DNA of 64,000 nucleotides. Origin: Pohlia nutans (taxonomy: Eukaryota; Streptophyta; Bryopsida; Bryales; Mniaceae). The stretch lies in contig CM040097.1 of NCBI GenBank assembly GCA_022496805.1, forward strand, positions 18,900,072 to 18,964,071. Reading direction: 5' to 3'. The position numbers and the translations under genes were made by a program. Under the pieces are notes generated by a model. It saw nothing but the letters and a program-made list of their open reading frames with translations. It was not told the DNA's origin and did not search any database. This document shows positions 47,292-56,482 of the stretch, one piece after another (positions within the stretch are counted from its first letter, which is position 1; each line of letters opens with the position of its first letter).

Positions 47292-48420
47292 CGCCCGAAC
47301 GAATCCTCCTGCAACAAACTCCTTCAAAACAACAAACACAGGGACTGTGTACCGCCGAAGCTCGGCTTGCAAGTTCGTGGCTTGAATTGGAGTGCGAGAA
47401 ATTTCAGTTGTGAAACTCTGTTGCAAGTTGTGAAGGAGATGAGATCGCTTTCAAATCAACAAATAAATAAATAAAATTGTGAAGGAGATGCGAGGTGCAC
47501 CACAACATTGGAAATGGAAGAAGATGCAGAAGCTTGAAATCGGAAGCGAGCTGCGCACAGCAAAATCTCGTGAAAGAATTACAGTAGTGTACACACTTCA
47601 GTTGGTCTCGTTTCATCCGCCTCCTGTTCATTCTTCATCTGTTCGTCAGCCAGTTCTCATCCATTCAAGTTTTTTATACAAAAAGCTTATAGTCATTCTT
47701 TAACTCAAAAAGCCTATAACCTCATTTTTATTTCAAGATTTAGGCCATCGGAAGTTCAAGATGATTTTATACAAGATTGAATGGTTTTTCACTCGATTTG
47801 ACTGCCAGAGAATTGAGTAAAATATTGTGTCTCATGGTGCTGAAAAAATGCAATTTTAATAATTTTGAAGAATGGAAAATTGGACTAAACAGTAGAAGAT
47901 AGTCCCTACACTTTCTTAGTTGAGACCGTTTTCATTTGAAATTAGGAACCAGGTGAAAATCAGCCTTTGACTAGAAAATGACCAAGCATGGTCCTATGGG
48001 ACTCCTTGCACGGTTGGGAGTTAATTAAATGAGGACAAAGAAGAGTTATTGTTCAGGCTAGTCACATAGTCTCTACATAACATTCAATAGCCTTCAGTGG
48101 CTTTGCCTTGCTAAATATTTTGCACTATCATCCAAAAACAATCAGTAGCTACCCATGTTTTTTCACAAATGGAGGTTCTGGAAAACTAGAAAGGAAGGTT
48201 ACCATGCATGGCCTTTGCCGATACATCCCTATATGTCCCTCATTTTAAAAAAGAGCAACATTATAAGTAATAATAGATATGAACACCAGGCCTCTTTCGA
48301 GGCCGGCGTGAATAAAGTGTCTGTTCGTCTTGACAATGAGCCAATGCCCACCAGACAAAGGTCCATTGGTACAAGACTACTCACCTCTTTCGAGAATAGA
48401 CACTTTAGTGACTAGAGATA
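47292..48420. other. DPH5 upstream region and following repeats
   Basis: The first 300 bp must contain the DPH5 promoter and leader. Beyond about 47690 the stretch is made of a family delta TTAA element (47700-48024) and a fragment with AACATTC ends near 48072. No further gene is seen. Confidence 0.45.
47700..48024. mobile_element. TTAA-bounded element, family delta, internally deleted
   Basis: The left end is TTAActcaaaaagccta; the right end is gcacggttgggagTTAA. The right half matches 22735-22894; the left part is rearranged. Confidence 0.6.
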
Positions 48421-48482
48421 AATACTAGTAACACTAGTAAAATACGTTAGATTATAACTTGCACGGGTATAAATTGGTGTTT

Positions 48483-48580
48483 GTTTTGCTGGAGGTCGCC
48501 AAGTCATGGTTCCAAGGTTGGTTGGAGAAAGGTGTTTATGTTACAATTGTACGGTCCGGGTTCGATTCCCGTGGAGTCCG
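48483..48580 (+). other. tRNA-like Pol III sequence (tRNA relic or SINE head)
   Basis: A good B box, GGTTCGATTCC (48559-48569), follows a weak A-box-like block (gtcgccaagtcatgg, 48495-48509) at a spacing suited to a tRNA with a long variable arm. A T-arm can be drawn (ccggg/cccg), but the acceptor stem pairs poorly (GGAGGTC with GGAGTCC), so it is probably not a working tRNA. It lies just beyond the 3' end of the LINE, in the opposite orientation. Confidence 0.4.
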
Positions 48581-48776
48581 TTTGAGCGTTTATTGTGATA
48601 TACATGACTTGGTGCTGCTAGTGAATTATTCATAAGCAGGAAAATTTGTACCAACCAACCGGCCCCGTCCCATATACCTGAGACAAGTGTGTACTGTGAG
48701 CTAAGCAAAAATTAAAAAAGGAATAAATAGTGGTCTTCACCATTACCCTCGTTTTGTATGATTTGTTTTGCCTTAA

Positions 48777-51700
48777 TCAGTAATCTATTGGGAGTGGTTG
48801 ATTATTTTCTATTTTTCTTTTATGTAGAATAATTGATCCGGCATGATGTATAGCAATGGTGTTTATTTCTTTGAATGTGTGTTTAATGGCGGTTTCTGGT
48901 AGTTTAAATTTTGTTTCGAGGAGTTTCATTGATGGGATATGTGTTGTGCCTCTAGCTCTTGCCGTGATGACTATGAGTGGGTCAACTTTCCATCCTAAAT
49001 TAATAATATTATTAATAAGTGGTTGGTATTTTTTATTTTTGATATCTATTGTTGTTTGTGGGAATCTGTCATTACAATATGTAAATTCAATAAATTGAAT
49101 TGTGAGGTTGTCTGATGGATGTGATGGTGGGTCATTCTTGTATGGGAGTTCTTTTACACAAAGGATGTCTGGTTTAAATCTAGCGTTGCAATGGCATCTT
49201 TGTTGTTGACATGTACATGGTAGTAGCCATGGGGGTACTGTATTTTCTTGGGGGTTATTGTTGAATGTTCCTGCGTTCATGAGGGTGTAACATCTAGATT
49301 TTTGTGATGAGAGGATTAGTTTCCTTAGTTCCCAAACTGCTTTGTTGTGTCTTTTGACTCTAATGGCGTGAATGTGGTGATGACTACATTTTAGAAGTGC
49401 ATGTAGCCATGTGTCTGCATCTGCAGAGTTGCAGATAGAACATGTTATTGAGGGGAATCTTTCTCTTCCAAAAAATAGTTGTTTTCTAGCATTACCCATG
49501 TATTGGCCGGTACGGAGTTTTAATATGATTGTTTTTTGTGAGTCAGTGATTGTTGGATTAGACCAAAATGTGTTGGATAGTTCGTTATCGATGTTTGGGT
49601 TCATGGTCCATTTGCTAATGTTTGGAAATTCGATTGCCATTTCTTCAAGGTTATTTTCTTGGTCGTATTTAGTTAGGTATGTTTGGAGACATCTGACGGG
49701 GCCTTTATCTGGCCGTTTTATAGGTCCTGGCCATATATCTTTTTGAAAATAAAATGGTGTAGTATGTGCAAGTTCATATGAACTTGTGGCTCTGAAGTAT
49801 TCTTTTCTGGCTCCCATTTTTGCAAGTTTATCCGCTTGTTCGTTGCCTTTGATGTTTATATGTGCTTTGACTTTGTGGAATGTGGTGGGTTGAGTACGAG
49901 TTTTTAACATTTCTACCATGCTTGTTAGTATGGTTTTATCCGCGTGATTGTTGTGTGTGGTTGGATGTTTGATGTGTGTGTTTAGATTGTATAGGCAGTT
50001 GAGGCAGTCTGTAAATATATGTGCCAGTTCGTCTGGGTATTTAGTAGTGATCAATCTAAGTGTTCTATGGATAGCCATTAGTTCAGCTCTAAAACATGTT
50101 TGTAGGCCTGGTAGTCTTGCTGATATTTGCATGTCAGCTTTTGTAGGGTTGTATATCCCGTACCCGGCTTTTTCTTTTTTCCAATGTCCATCGGGAGCTT
50201 GTTCAGGGGGAAAGAAGGATCCATCGGTATAGTAGCTATGTTGCGGTTGGAATTTAGGTGTGGTGTTTGTCACAAAGTTTGGTAGCGGTGGCGTATTTAA
50301 AATGGTTGGGTTGATGGAAGGTGGGTATATGAGTTTATTCCATTTTTTATTTTTATTGACCGGTGTGTTGTGGGGGGTATTTGGAGCAATTTGTATGTGA
50401 TATTGTGGAATTTGTAAGTTTTCAATTGCTGCTTTAATTGTATTTAATTGGTGTGGTGTACCAATGTTGTGATCTTGATGATGAATGCATAGGACGCGGA
50501 TTGCAAGGGGTTCTGTCTTTGGTTTATGGAGTTCTTGTGGGGTTGTTGGTTCTACATATGTGATGGAATCTGCGGCGAAGTGGGCAATTATATGGGTGTC
50601 TGGGAAGGGCCCCGTGTGTGGGGAAATTTTTGTGTACCAATCTGTATCTGGTATTACTAGTATAGTGATGGTATTTGGGTCGGTTTTGGCTGCCAGTCGT
50701 GCCCAGTGAATTGCTTGTTGGGCTGTTTCTTCATTATGTGGGTGGGCGTAGCCTATGCCTTTCCATTTGTATGAAAAGGCGGTACCGAGTGATCCAAAGA
50801 CTTTATCTCTTGCAAAGGGAGAGTAGAATTCTGAAATTTGTGTGGAACATGTTATTGGTGATGAGAAGTAAGAGTGGGAGATATTAAAGGAGGTAGTAAT
50901 GGAATCAAGAATGCTTGTTGGTAGGGTGTGTTGTGCTGCTTTTAGTGGGTCTTTTTTGGGGATTTTATGGTTGTATCTTTGATAGAGCCATATTACTTCT
51001 TTTTCAAATGATTGTGTTTGTGGTACTAGGCCGTGTGAGCTATAAATTGCTTTATTATATTGTTGCCATAACCATTTTAGTCTCGTGGTTGATATAGTGA
51101 TAAGGTGTCTACCGGTATTTTCATATAGGTGGGTTTGTTCATTATTTATTTGTATGGTATCGTAATTGCAAATAATGTCTTTCTCCGGGTTGCATTCTTG
51201 TATGTGTATATGTGTGAGCGGGGTGGATGTGGGTGGCGGGATGAATCTCGCATCTCTGCTTTGTTCAGGATTGAATTGTGTGTTAATAATTTTTTGGTAG
51301 TGGTTGTGTTGTGATTTTGTGTAGTATTCTGTTAGTAGTTTGATGTTGTGTGTTATGATTGTTGGGTGGTTGAAGGGGAAGATTTCTCTTTGTGGCAACC
51401 ATTTGTTGTATGTGATGTTGTTTTGGAGAGTCCATTGACATAGGTATGTGTTATATTTTTTTGTTATTTTGTATTTATCTTTTGTGGTTTTTGTTTTATG
51501 GTCTAGTATTATGTTGATGGGATGTCTTAGTGGATTGTTTTTGACGTTGGGGGGTGGGTTTGGGTGGAGGTGTTGATGTGGGGCTGGGGGTTGAGGTGGG
51601 GTTTCTGGTGCTCTAGGTAGTAAATTTTGATTGTATGTGATGTATCTCGGTTTTAGCATCCGGGCGGGAGGGTGTCGTGCACATGGATTTGGACAATTTG

Positions 51701-54700
51701 GTGTGCAGCTTGGGTAGCAAAATAATTTTTCAGCTATTTGAAGTACACTTCTCTCTAGTTTGGTTGGTGTTTTGTAGTATGTTTTGAAGTTTTCTGGCGT
51801 CATAAGGGTTGTTCCGTTGGGAAGGGTGATGTGTTTTATTTCGTATATGTTATGGATTAGTAATTTGTGTAAAAGTTTGAGTGAACGATCGGGGTCGAGA
51901 AGTGGAAGTTCAATTGTGGATTGTGCTCGCCATTCTCGTTCCAATTCTGTCATATGTAGTAGGAAATTTTCATTTGTACTTTTGAGGTGAATTCCTCCAG
52001 CATTTTTTAGTAGAAATAATGTTCGTATGGTTGGTGAATTAATACAATCATATTGTGTTATTCTTGAGATTTCTTCCGCGCCTCCAAATTTTGCTAATAT
52101 GTGCTGTATAAGACCTTTGTATATTATACCTAGTCTCCCTTGGTCGTTAAGTGCATTTCGAAGTTGTTCACCAATGCATCGTAAGTATGCATTTTTTAGT
52201 GAGAAGGCTTCAAGACCAAAGAGTTCGTGAGGTAATTGGGTTATTATGTTTGCTGTGCATTTTGGTAGTCCGCATATTGTTTTTTGGATACCTATAATTT
52301 TTTTGTCTAGTTTTTTAATGGTTGGTAGTGAATATGGAACTGCATAAAAACTGTATGCAATGCCTGCTCTAATGACGGTGTCAACCATGCTGATTTTTTG
52401 TTTAATTGTTGCAGGGCAATTGGTTAGTTGTTTACATTGGTCTATTATTTTGTTTGTGGTGATGTGCGTTTGGAGTTTCCATTTTAGTGAGGGTACTAGT
52501 TGGATGCCCAAGTATACATATGGTTCGTTTTGGTGTAGAACTGGTATTGGCTGATTTCTATAAGATATGTTGTGGTTTTGTATTAGGGTTTTAAAATTTT
52601 CAGGATTTAGTTTGGATTTGTTGGGACATCCAGTGATGGCACATTTTTGTACCCCTAGATCCATTCCAGCCCATTCACAGAATTTATCTAGTTTGTTTAA
52701 TTGTGTTTGTAGTGACTGGAGATTATTTGTTATAGCTGCTAGGTCGTCTGCGTATGCTGCAGAGCTAATGGTAAATTTCGATGTACCAAATGTGTACCCG
52801 TTATTTCCTCTTTGTAGCCATCTGAGTAGTGGTTCAAGGAATATCAGAAATAAGTATGGGCTTAGTGTATCTCCTTGGATGGTGCCTCTTTGAATGGGTA
52901 TTGGTTTTGTTTTGCCGAAGTATTCTCCGGTGAATATAGTGGTAGAGTGTGAGTAGATATTTCCGATTAGTGTTACTGCATCTGTTGGATATCCAAGGTC
53001 TTTCATTATAGCTAATAGTCTAGCGTGGTCAAGGGAGCCAAATGCATTTTTGAAATCTATGTAAAGAAGGTATATGTTTTGGTTTGTAAATCTGGCGTCT
53101 TCTAGGGCTGCTATAAGTAGTTGTAGCTGTCTAGATGTACTTCTTTCTGCTCTAAATCCTTCTTGGCTGTCGTGTAGTATTTGAAACTTTTCACCATATG
53201 CTGATAATATTAGTGTTAGTGTGCTAGTAAATAGTTTGTAAATTGTGTTTGCAAGTGCTATAGGTCTGTGGTTTGGTAGTAGTGATGGGTCTCCTTTTTT
53301 GTACAAAAGTATGGTTAAACTTGTTTTCCATGATGCTGGGATTTTCTTTTGTTTATAACAATGGGTGAAAAATAAGAATAGAAGTTTGTGAAAGCTATCA
53401 GGCATATTTTTTAATATTGAGTTTGGAATTTTATCCGGGCCTGGTGTTTTATTATTGGATAGGTGTTTTAAACATAAGTCGTATGTTTCTTGGTCGAAGT
53501 ATTTATGTAGTGATGTGTGAGGGTTTCTTCTTTTATCTATTATAAATCCCTCTAGGTCATGCCATGGGTATTGTTTGACTCCACATGTGCAATTAGATGG
53601 GTGCTCCGGTTGGTAGTAACATGTTGGGACTGTAGGTCTATTACTAATTGATTGTTGAATATAAATTTCATTTGCTATGTCGTCTGGGCTAGTTAGTATG
53701 TTGTTGTTTCTATCCATAATGCAATCTAATGGTGGTGTTTCATGGTTTTTGAAGACTTTTTTATTTATCTTCTTGGGGCTTTTTTCATATAGTTGTCTGT
53801 ATTTTGTGATAGCTTTTTTAATGCATTCTTGTGTGTACTTTGTGGTAATTTTACGTGCTTGCTTGTTTGCGTTTTTACCTAGTTCTGCTAAAGTTTTAAT
53901 CCATTCTTGTGGATTTGATTCTGGGTTAGGAGGTGGTGGTATGATAATATGGCTATGGTTTTTTAATTCTTCTATTATTGGGTGGTTGTGCCAGTCTGGT
54001 GTGGTTTTTGTTATGTGTATTGCTTTTCTGATTAAGTGGTAGGTGGATAGGTGTTTTTTCCATTTTTTTTGGAGTTTTCTTGGCAAAAAACCTCCTTGTT
54101 GAGCTGTGCGGTGTGTTAGTGAAGGTAGGGGTGAGGCACTACATGTTTCTTGAATTTTTTCTGATATTTGTTGTATTAAGTGGTCTAATTTTGTACAAGA
54201 TGTTTGCCATTGGTTGTCTGTTAGTTGTTCATTCATCAATATTGTAGTGAGTTCGTTTATTTGAAGTGAGTTTTCTTCGAAAAATAATGTTTTGAATTTT
54301 TCAATGTTATCTTGTGGGATGGGGTTTAGAATCCTTGGTGGTTTATTTGCTTTTGGTTGAGTGGGGCGAGCTAGAAGTGTGTTTGGTGGTATTTGTAAGG
54401 TGACTGGTGAATGGTCTGAGTTGAGGTTGTAGTCATGATTTGTGGTTGAGGTATATAATGTATTATTGGGAGTTTTAATGTAGTATCCATCTATTAAACT
54501 TGTTTGAGTGTAATTTTGTCCACCTTGTCTGGTGAATGTGCTATTAGTTGGTATGCAGGTTAAATCTAGAGTGTCTGTGAATGTACGCCATTCTATGTCT
54601 TCTATTTGTGGGGGTGTTATGTTGAATTCATTTTGTCTGCCGATAAGGGCTATGTCTCTGTTAAAATCGCCACATAATATGTATGTGTGGTTTGGGTGTG

Positions 54701-55787
54701 CTATAATTTGTTGTTCTATTTGTTGTTGTATTATTGTAATGTATTGAATATCTTCTAAGTGGGAGGGCATGTACATATGTAGTATTAGCCATGGTTGAAG
54801 TGGTGCATTATTTATTTGTATAATTTGTAAATATGGTGAGATTTCAGCCGGGGTAGGTATTTTGGTGATGTTTCCCGGGTATGCATATTTGTTATTTATT
54901 AGAGTGAGGAGTCCGCCTCTAGCAGGGGTATATGGCATTCTTTGTTGCATGCATCTTGTTAAGGCGTGTGTGTTGTTGAAGATTAGTTTGTATTGTGGGA
55001 ATAGGTTTTGTATATATCTTGTTGATTTTGTTGCGGTTAGTTTGGTTTCTTGTATTGTGATAATTGCTGGATTTGTTGTGGTGTTCGAGATTAGGTTTTG
55101 TAGGCTTGGTAGGGCAGTGTTTAATGATGACGCGTTCCATGTAATAATGTGTGTGTTGTGGTTTATTGTTTGTGTCTCTTGGATTTGTGGTAATGGTATA
55201 TTAGGTAGTTGAGGTGGGTGTGAATATTCATCTATAGGATCATTGCATTTGAGAGATTCTGTTAGTAAATTTACGGGTAGGAATGGGAATTTGTTTGTTA
55301 GTGTTTGTAAGCTTGGTGGGTTAGTGTTTTGTTTGATAAAATCATAAAGTTGTTTATGTATGGTATTGGAGGGGTTAATTAGATTTTGGTTGTTGTTTTT
55401 AAATTTGATGTATGGGTGTGAGTTTAAGATGTGTCTTTCGGGGGGGTTTTGAAGAAGTGCCATTTTCTCAAGAAGTATTGTTGTCCAGTCTGGGTCGGGT
55501 ATTTGTATTAATTGGTGGTCGCATGATTCTAGTAATGGACTTAGCGTGGTAATGAGTGCATATAACATGCGCGGAGGTGAGTGGTGTTGGTTTTCAAGTA
55601 TGTATTTTGAGAGGTGTGGGTAGTCTGTGGATGCTTCTAGGTGGTTTGGGTGTGTTGTTTTTAAGCAGGGAGCAAACGTTTTTGCTAAATCTTGGTACTC
55701 TGGATGTAGTTTTATTGTGCATGGTATAAAATATGTTTTGTTTCTATTTTTATGTGATGTAGGATGTGTTTTAAGTAAGTTTGGCAT
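48777..55787 (-). CDS. LINE ORF2 polyprotein: APE, RT, MTase-like, RNase H, CCHC, RLE-like
   Basis: A 2336-residue protein with no stop or frameshift. APE endonuclease at about 211-466: TWN 216-218, QETK 246-249, GDFN 373-376, SDH 457-459. Reverse transcriptase at about 775-1055: YIDFKNAFGSLD 909-920 and YADD 1012-1015. A CX3CX3CX3C cluster at 1357-1369 is followed by a Pro-rich linker. At 1655-1748 a segment (FGSLGTAFSYKWKGIGYAHP; ILVIPDTDWY) resembles N6-adenine methyltransferases of the Dam/PCIF1 type, without an intact NPPY/F motif. RNase H at about 1850-1993 has D1855, E1902, D1927 and D1986. A CCHC finger is formed by C2116, C2119, H2129 and C2134. The C-terminus (2190-2320) has CTC..CHC, then FKPDIL (D2207), IEFTYCND (E2234) and K2252/K2253, like a restriction-like endonuclease. 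The sense strand is strikingly poor in G and rich in A and C. Confidence 0.93.
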   Translation of the reverse strand: MPNLLKTHPTSHKNRNKTYFIPCTIKLHPEYQDLAKTFAPCLKTTHPNHLEASTDYPHLSKYILENQHHSPPRMLYALITTLSPLLESCDHQLIQIPDPDWTTILLEKMALLQNPPERHILNSHPYIKFKNNNQNLINPSNTIHKQLYDFIKQNTNPPSLQTLTNKFPFLPVNLLTESLKCNDPIDEYSHPPQLPNIPLPQIQETQTINHNTHIITWNASSLNTALPSLQNLISNTTTNPAIITIQETKLTATKSTRYIQNLFPQYKLIFNNTHALTRCMQQRMPYTPARGGLLTLINNKYAYPGNITKIPTPAEISPYLQIIQINNAPLQPWLILHMYMPSHLEDIQYITIIQQQIEQQIIAHPNHTYILCGDFNRDIALIGRQNEFNITPPQIEDIEWRTFTDTLDLTCIPTNSTFTRQGGQNYTQTSLIDGYYIKTPNNTLYTSTTNHDYNLNSDHSPVTLQIPPNTLLARPTQPKANKPPRILNPIPQDNIEKFKTLFFEENSLQINELTTILMNEQLTDNQWQTSCTKLDHLIQQISEKIQETCSASPLPSLTHRTAQQGGFLPRKLQKKWKKHLSTYHLIRKAIHITKTTPDWHNHPIIEELKNHSHIIIPPPPNPESNPQEWIKTLAELGKNANKQARKITTKYTQECIKKAITKYRQLYEKSPKKINKKVFKNHETPPLDCIMDRNNNILTSPDDIANEIYIQQSISNRPTVPTCYYQPEHPSNCTCGVKQYPWHDLEGFIIDKRRNPHTSLHKYFDQETYDLCLKHLSNNKTPGPDKIPNSILKNMPDSFHKLLFLFFTHCYKQKKIPASWKTSLTILLYKKGDPSLLPNHRPIALANTIYKLFTSTLTLILSAYGEKFQILHDSQEGFRAERSTSRQLQLLIAALEDARFTNQNIYLLYIDFKNAFGSLDHARLLAIMKDLGYPTDAVTLIGNIYSHSTTIFTGEYFGKTKPIPIQRGTIQGDTLSPYLFLIFLEPLLRWLQRGNNGYTFGTSKFTISSAAYADDLAAITNNLQSLQTQLNKLDKFCEWAGMDLGVQKCAITGCPNKSKLNPENFKTLIQNHNISYRNQPIPVLHQNEPYVYLGIQLVPSLKWKLQTHITTNKIIDQCKQLTNCPATIKQKISMVDTVIRAGIAYSFYAVPYSLPTIKKLDKKIIGIQKTICGLPKCTANIITQLPHELFGLEAFSLKNAYLRCIGEQLRNALNDQGRLGIIYKGLIQHILAKFGGAEEISRITQYDCINSPTIRTLFLLKNAGGIHLKSTNENFLLHMTELEREWRAQSTIELPLLDPDRSLKLLHKLLIHNIYEIKHITLPNGTTLMTPENFKTYYKTPTKLERSVLQIAEKLFCYPSCTPNCPNPCARHPPARMLKPRYITYNQNLLPRAPETPPQPPAPHQHLHPNPPPNVKNNPLRHPINIILDHKTKTTKDKYKITKKYNTYLCQWTLQNNITYNKWLPQREIFPFNHPTIITHNIKLLTEYYTKSQHNHYQKIINTQFNPEQSRDARFIPPPTSTPLTHIHIQECNPEKDIICNYDTIQINNEQTHLYENTGRHLITISTTRLKWLWQQYNKAIYSSHGLVPQTQSFEKEVIWLYQRYNHKIPKKDPLKAAQHTLPTSILDSITTSFNISHSYFSSPITCSTQISEFYSPFARDKVFGSLGTAFSYKWKGIGYAHPHNEETAQQAIHWARLAAKTDPNTITILVIPDTDWYTKISPHTGPFPDTHIIAHFAADSITYVEPTTPQELHKPKTEPLAIRVLCIHHQDHNIGTPHQLNTIKAAIENLQIPQYHIQIAPNTPHNTPVNKNKKWNKLIYPPSINPTILNTPPLPNFVTNTTPKFQPQHSYYTDGSFFPPEQAPDGHWKKEKAGYGIYNPTKADMQISARLPGLQTCFRAELMAIHRTLRLITTKYPDELAHIFTDCLNCLYNLNTHIKHPTTHNNHADKTILTSMVEMLKTRTQPTTFHKVKAHINIKGNEQADKLAKMGARKEYFRATSSYELAHTTPFYFQKDIWPGPIKRPDKGPVRCLQTYLTKYDQENNLEEMAIEFPNISKWTMNPNIDNELSNTFWSNPTITDSQKTIILKLRTGQYMGNARKQLFFGRERFPSITCSICNSADADTWLHALLKCSHHHIHAIRVKRHNKAVWELRKLILSSQKSRCYTLMNAGTFNNNPQENTVPPWLLPCTCQQQRCHCNARFKPDILCVKELPYKNDPPSHPSDNLTIQFIEFTYCNDRFPQTTIDIKNKKYQPLINNIINLGWKVDPLIVITARARGTTHIPSMKLLETKFKLPETAIKHTFKEINTIAIHHAGSIILHKRKIENNQPLPIDY

Positions 55788-56482
55788 TGGTCCCGGGTTA
55801 GTTTCAATGTCACCAGAGAGTAGTAGTAGTAGTAGTTTTGGGATGTGGTACTTGATGAAGTTTGGTTTGATGTTAGTTTTGTTTTTGTTAGGAAGGTGTT
55901 TTTTGTTTTTTCTGAGGGGTTTTGAGGCCTTTTTATTTGTTTTGTTAGTGGTATGTTTTATGTGATTGTGGTGAATACGATTTTTGTAATTACGATTGTT
56001 ATTATTATTATTATTTAGATGGGTATTCGAAGGGGTGTTTTTGTATATCTTTTTGGGTGTATTAGTTTTGTGAAGTGGTATTGATCTATCTCTTTTTTAG
56101 CCGAGGCCGGTAGGCCGAGGCCACTTAGGGTTTATGTTTTGGTGGTTTTTTGGGTGATTGAATTTTATTTTATGGTATGGATTGATGGATGTCCTTTTTT
56201 GTTTAGATGAATTTTTGTTTTGTTTATATGTTTTTGTTTTTTTCTTTATTTTTATTTTTATTTTTTTGTTTTTATTTTTGAGGTAGTTTTTGGTGGTGTT
56301 TTTTTGTGACGTTTTGTTTTTTATTTTGTGTTTCTTTTTAATATATTTTATAGCATATATAGATACTATAAATATATGTTTGTTTTTGTGTTTTTTTTTC
56401 TTTTTTTTCTTTTTTTTTATTATTACTTTTTTCTTAGTATATAAATATACTCGTAGATTTACCGCTGCGTTGTTTGTCCAAA
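55788..56482 (-). other. Spacer between LINE ORF1 and ORF2
   Basis: 695 bp of low-complexity sequence, A/C-rich on the sense (minus) strand with poly(A)-like runs. No reading frame links the two ORFs. ORF2 is presumably translated by reinitiation or an internal mechanism, which the sequence does not reveal. Confidence 0.6.

Noticed and set aside
48483..48580. A functional tRNA gene
   Set aside because: The B box is good but the acceptor stem pairs poorly and no anticodon arm can be drawn with confidence; kept only as a tRNA-like sequence.
48856..55965. Many plus-strand frames of 60-170 residues opposite the LINE
   Set aside because: They are antisense to the well-supported ORF2 (or, past 55787, lie in its low-complexity leader), and result from its skewed base composition.
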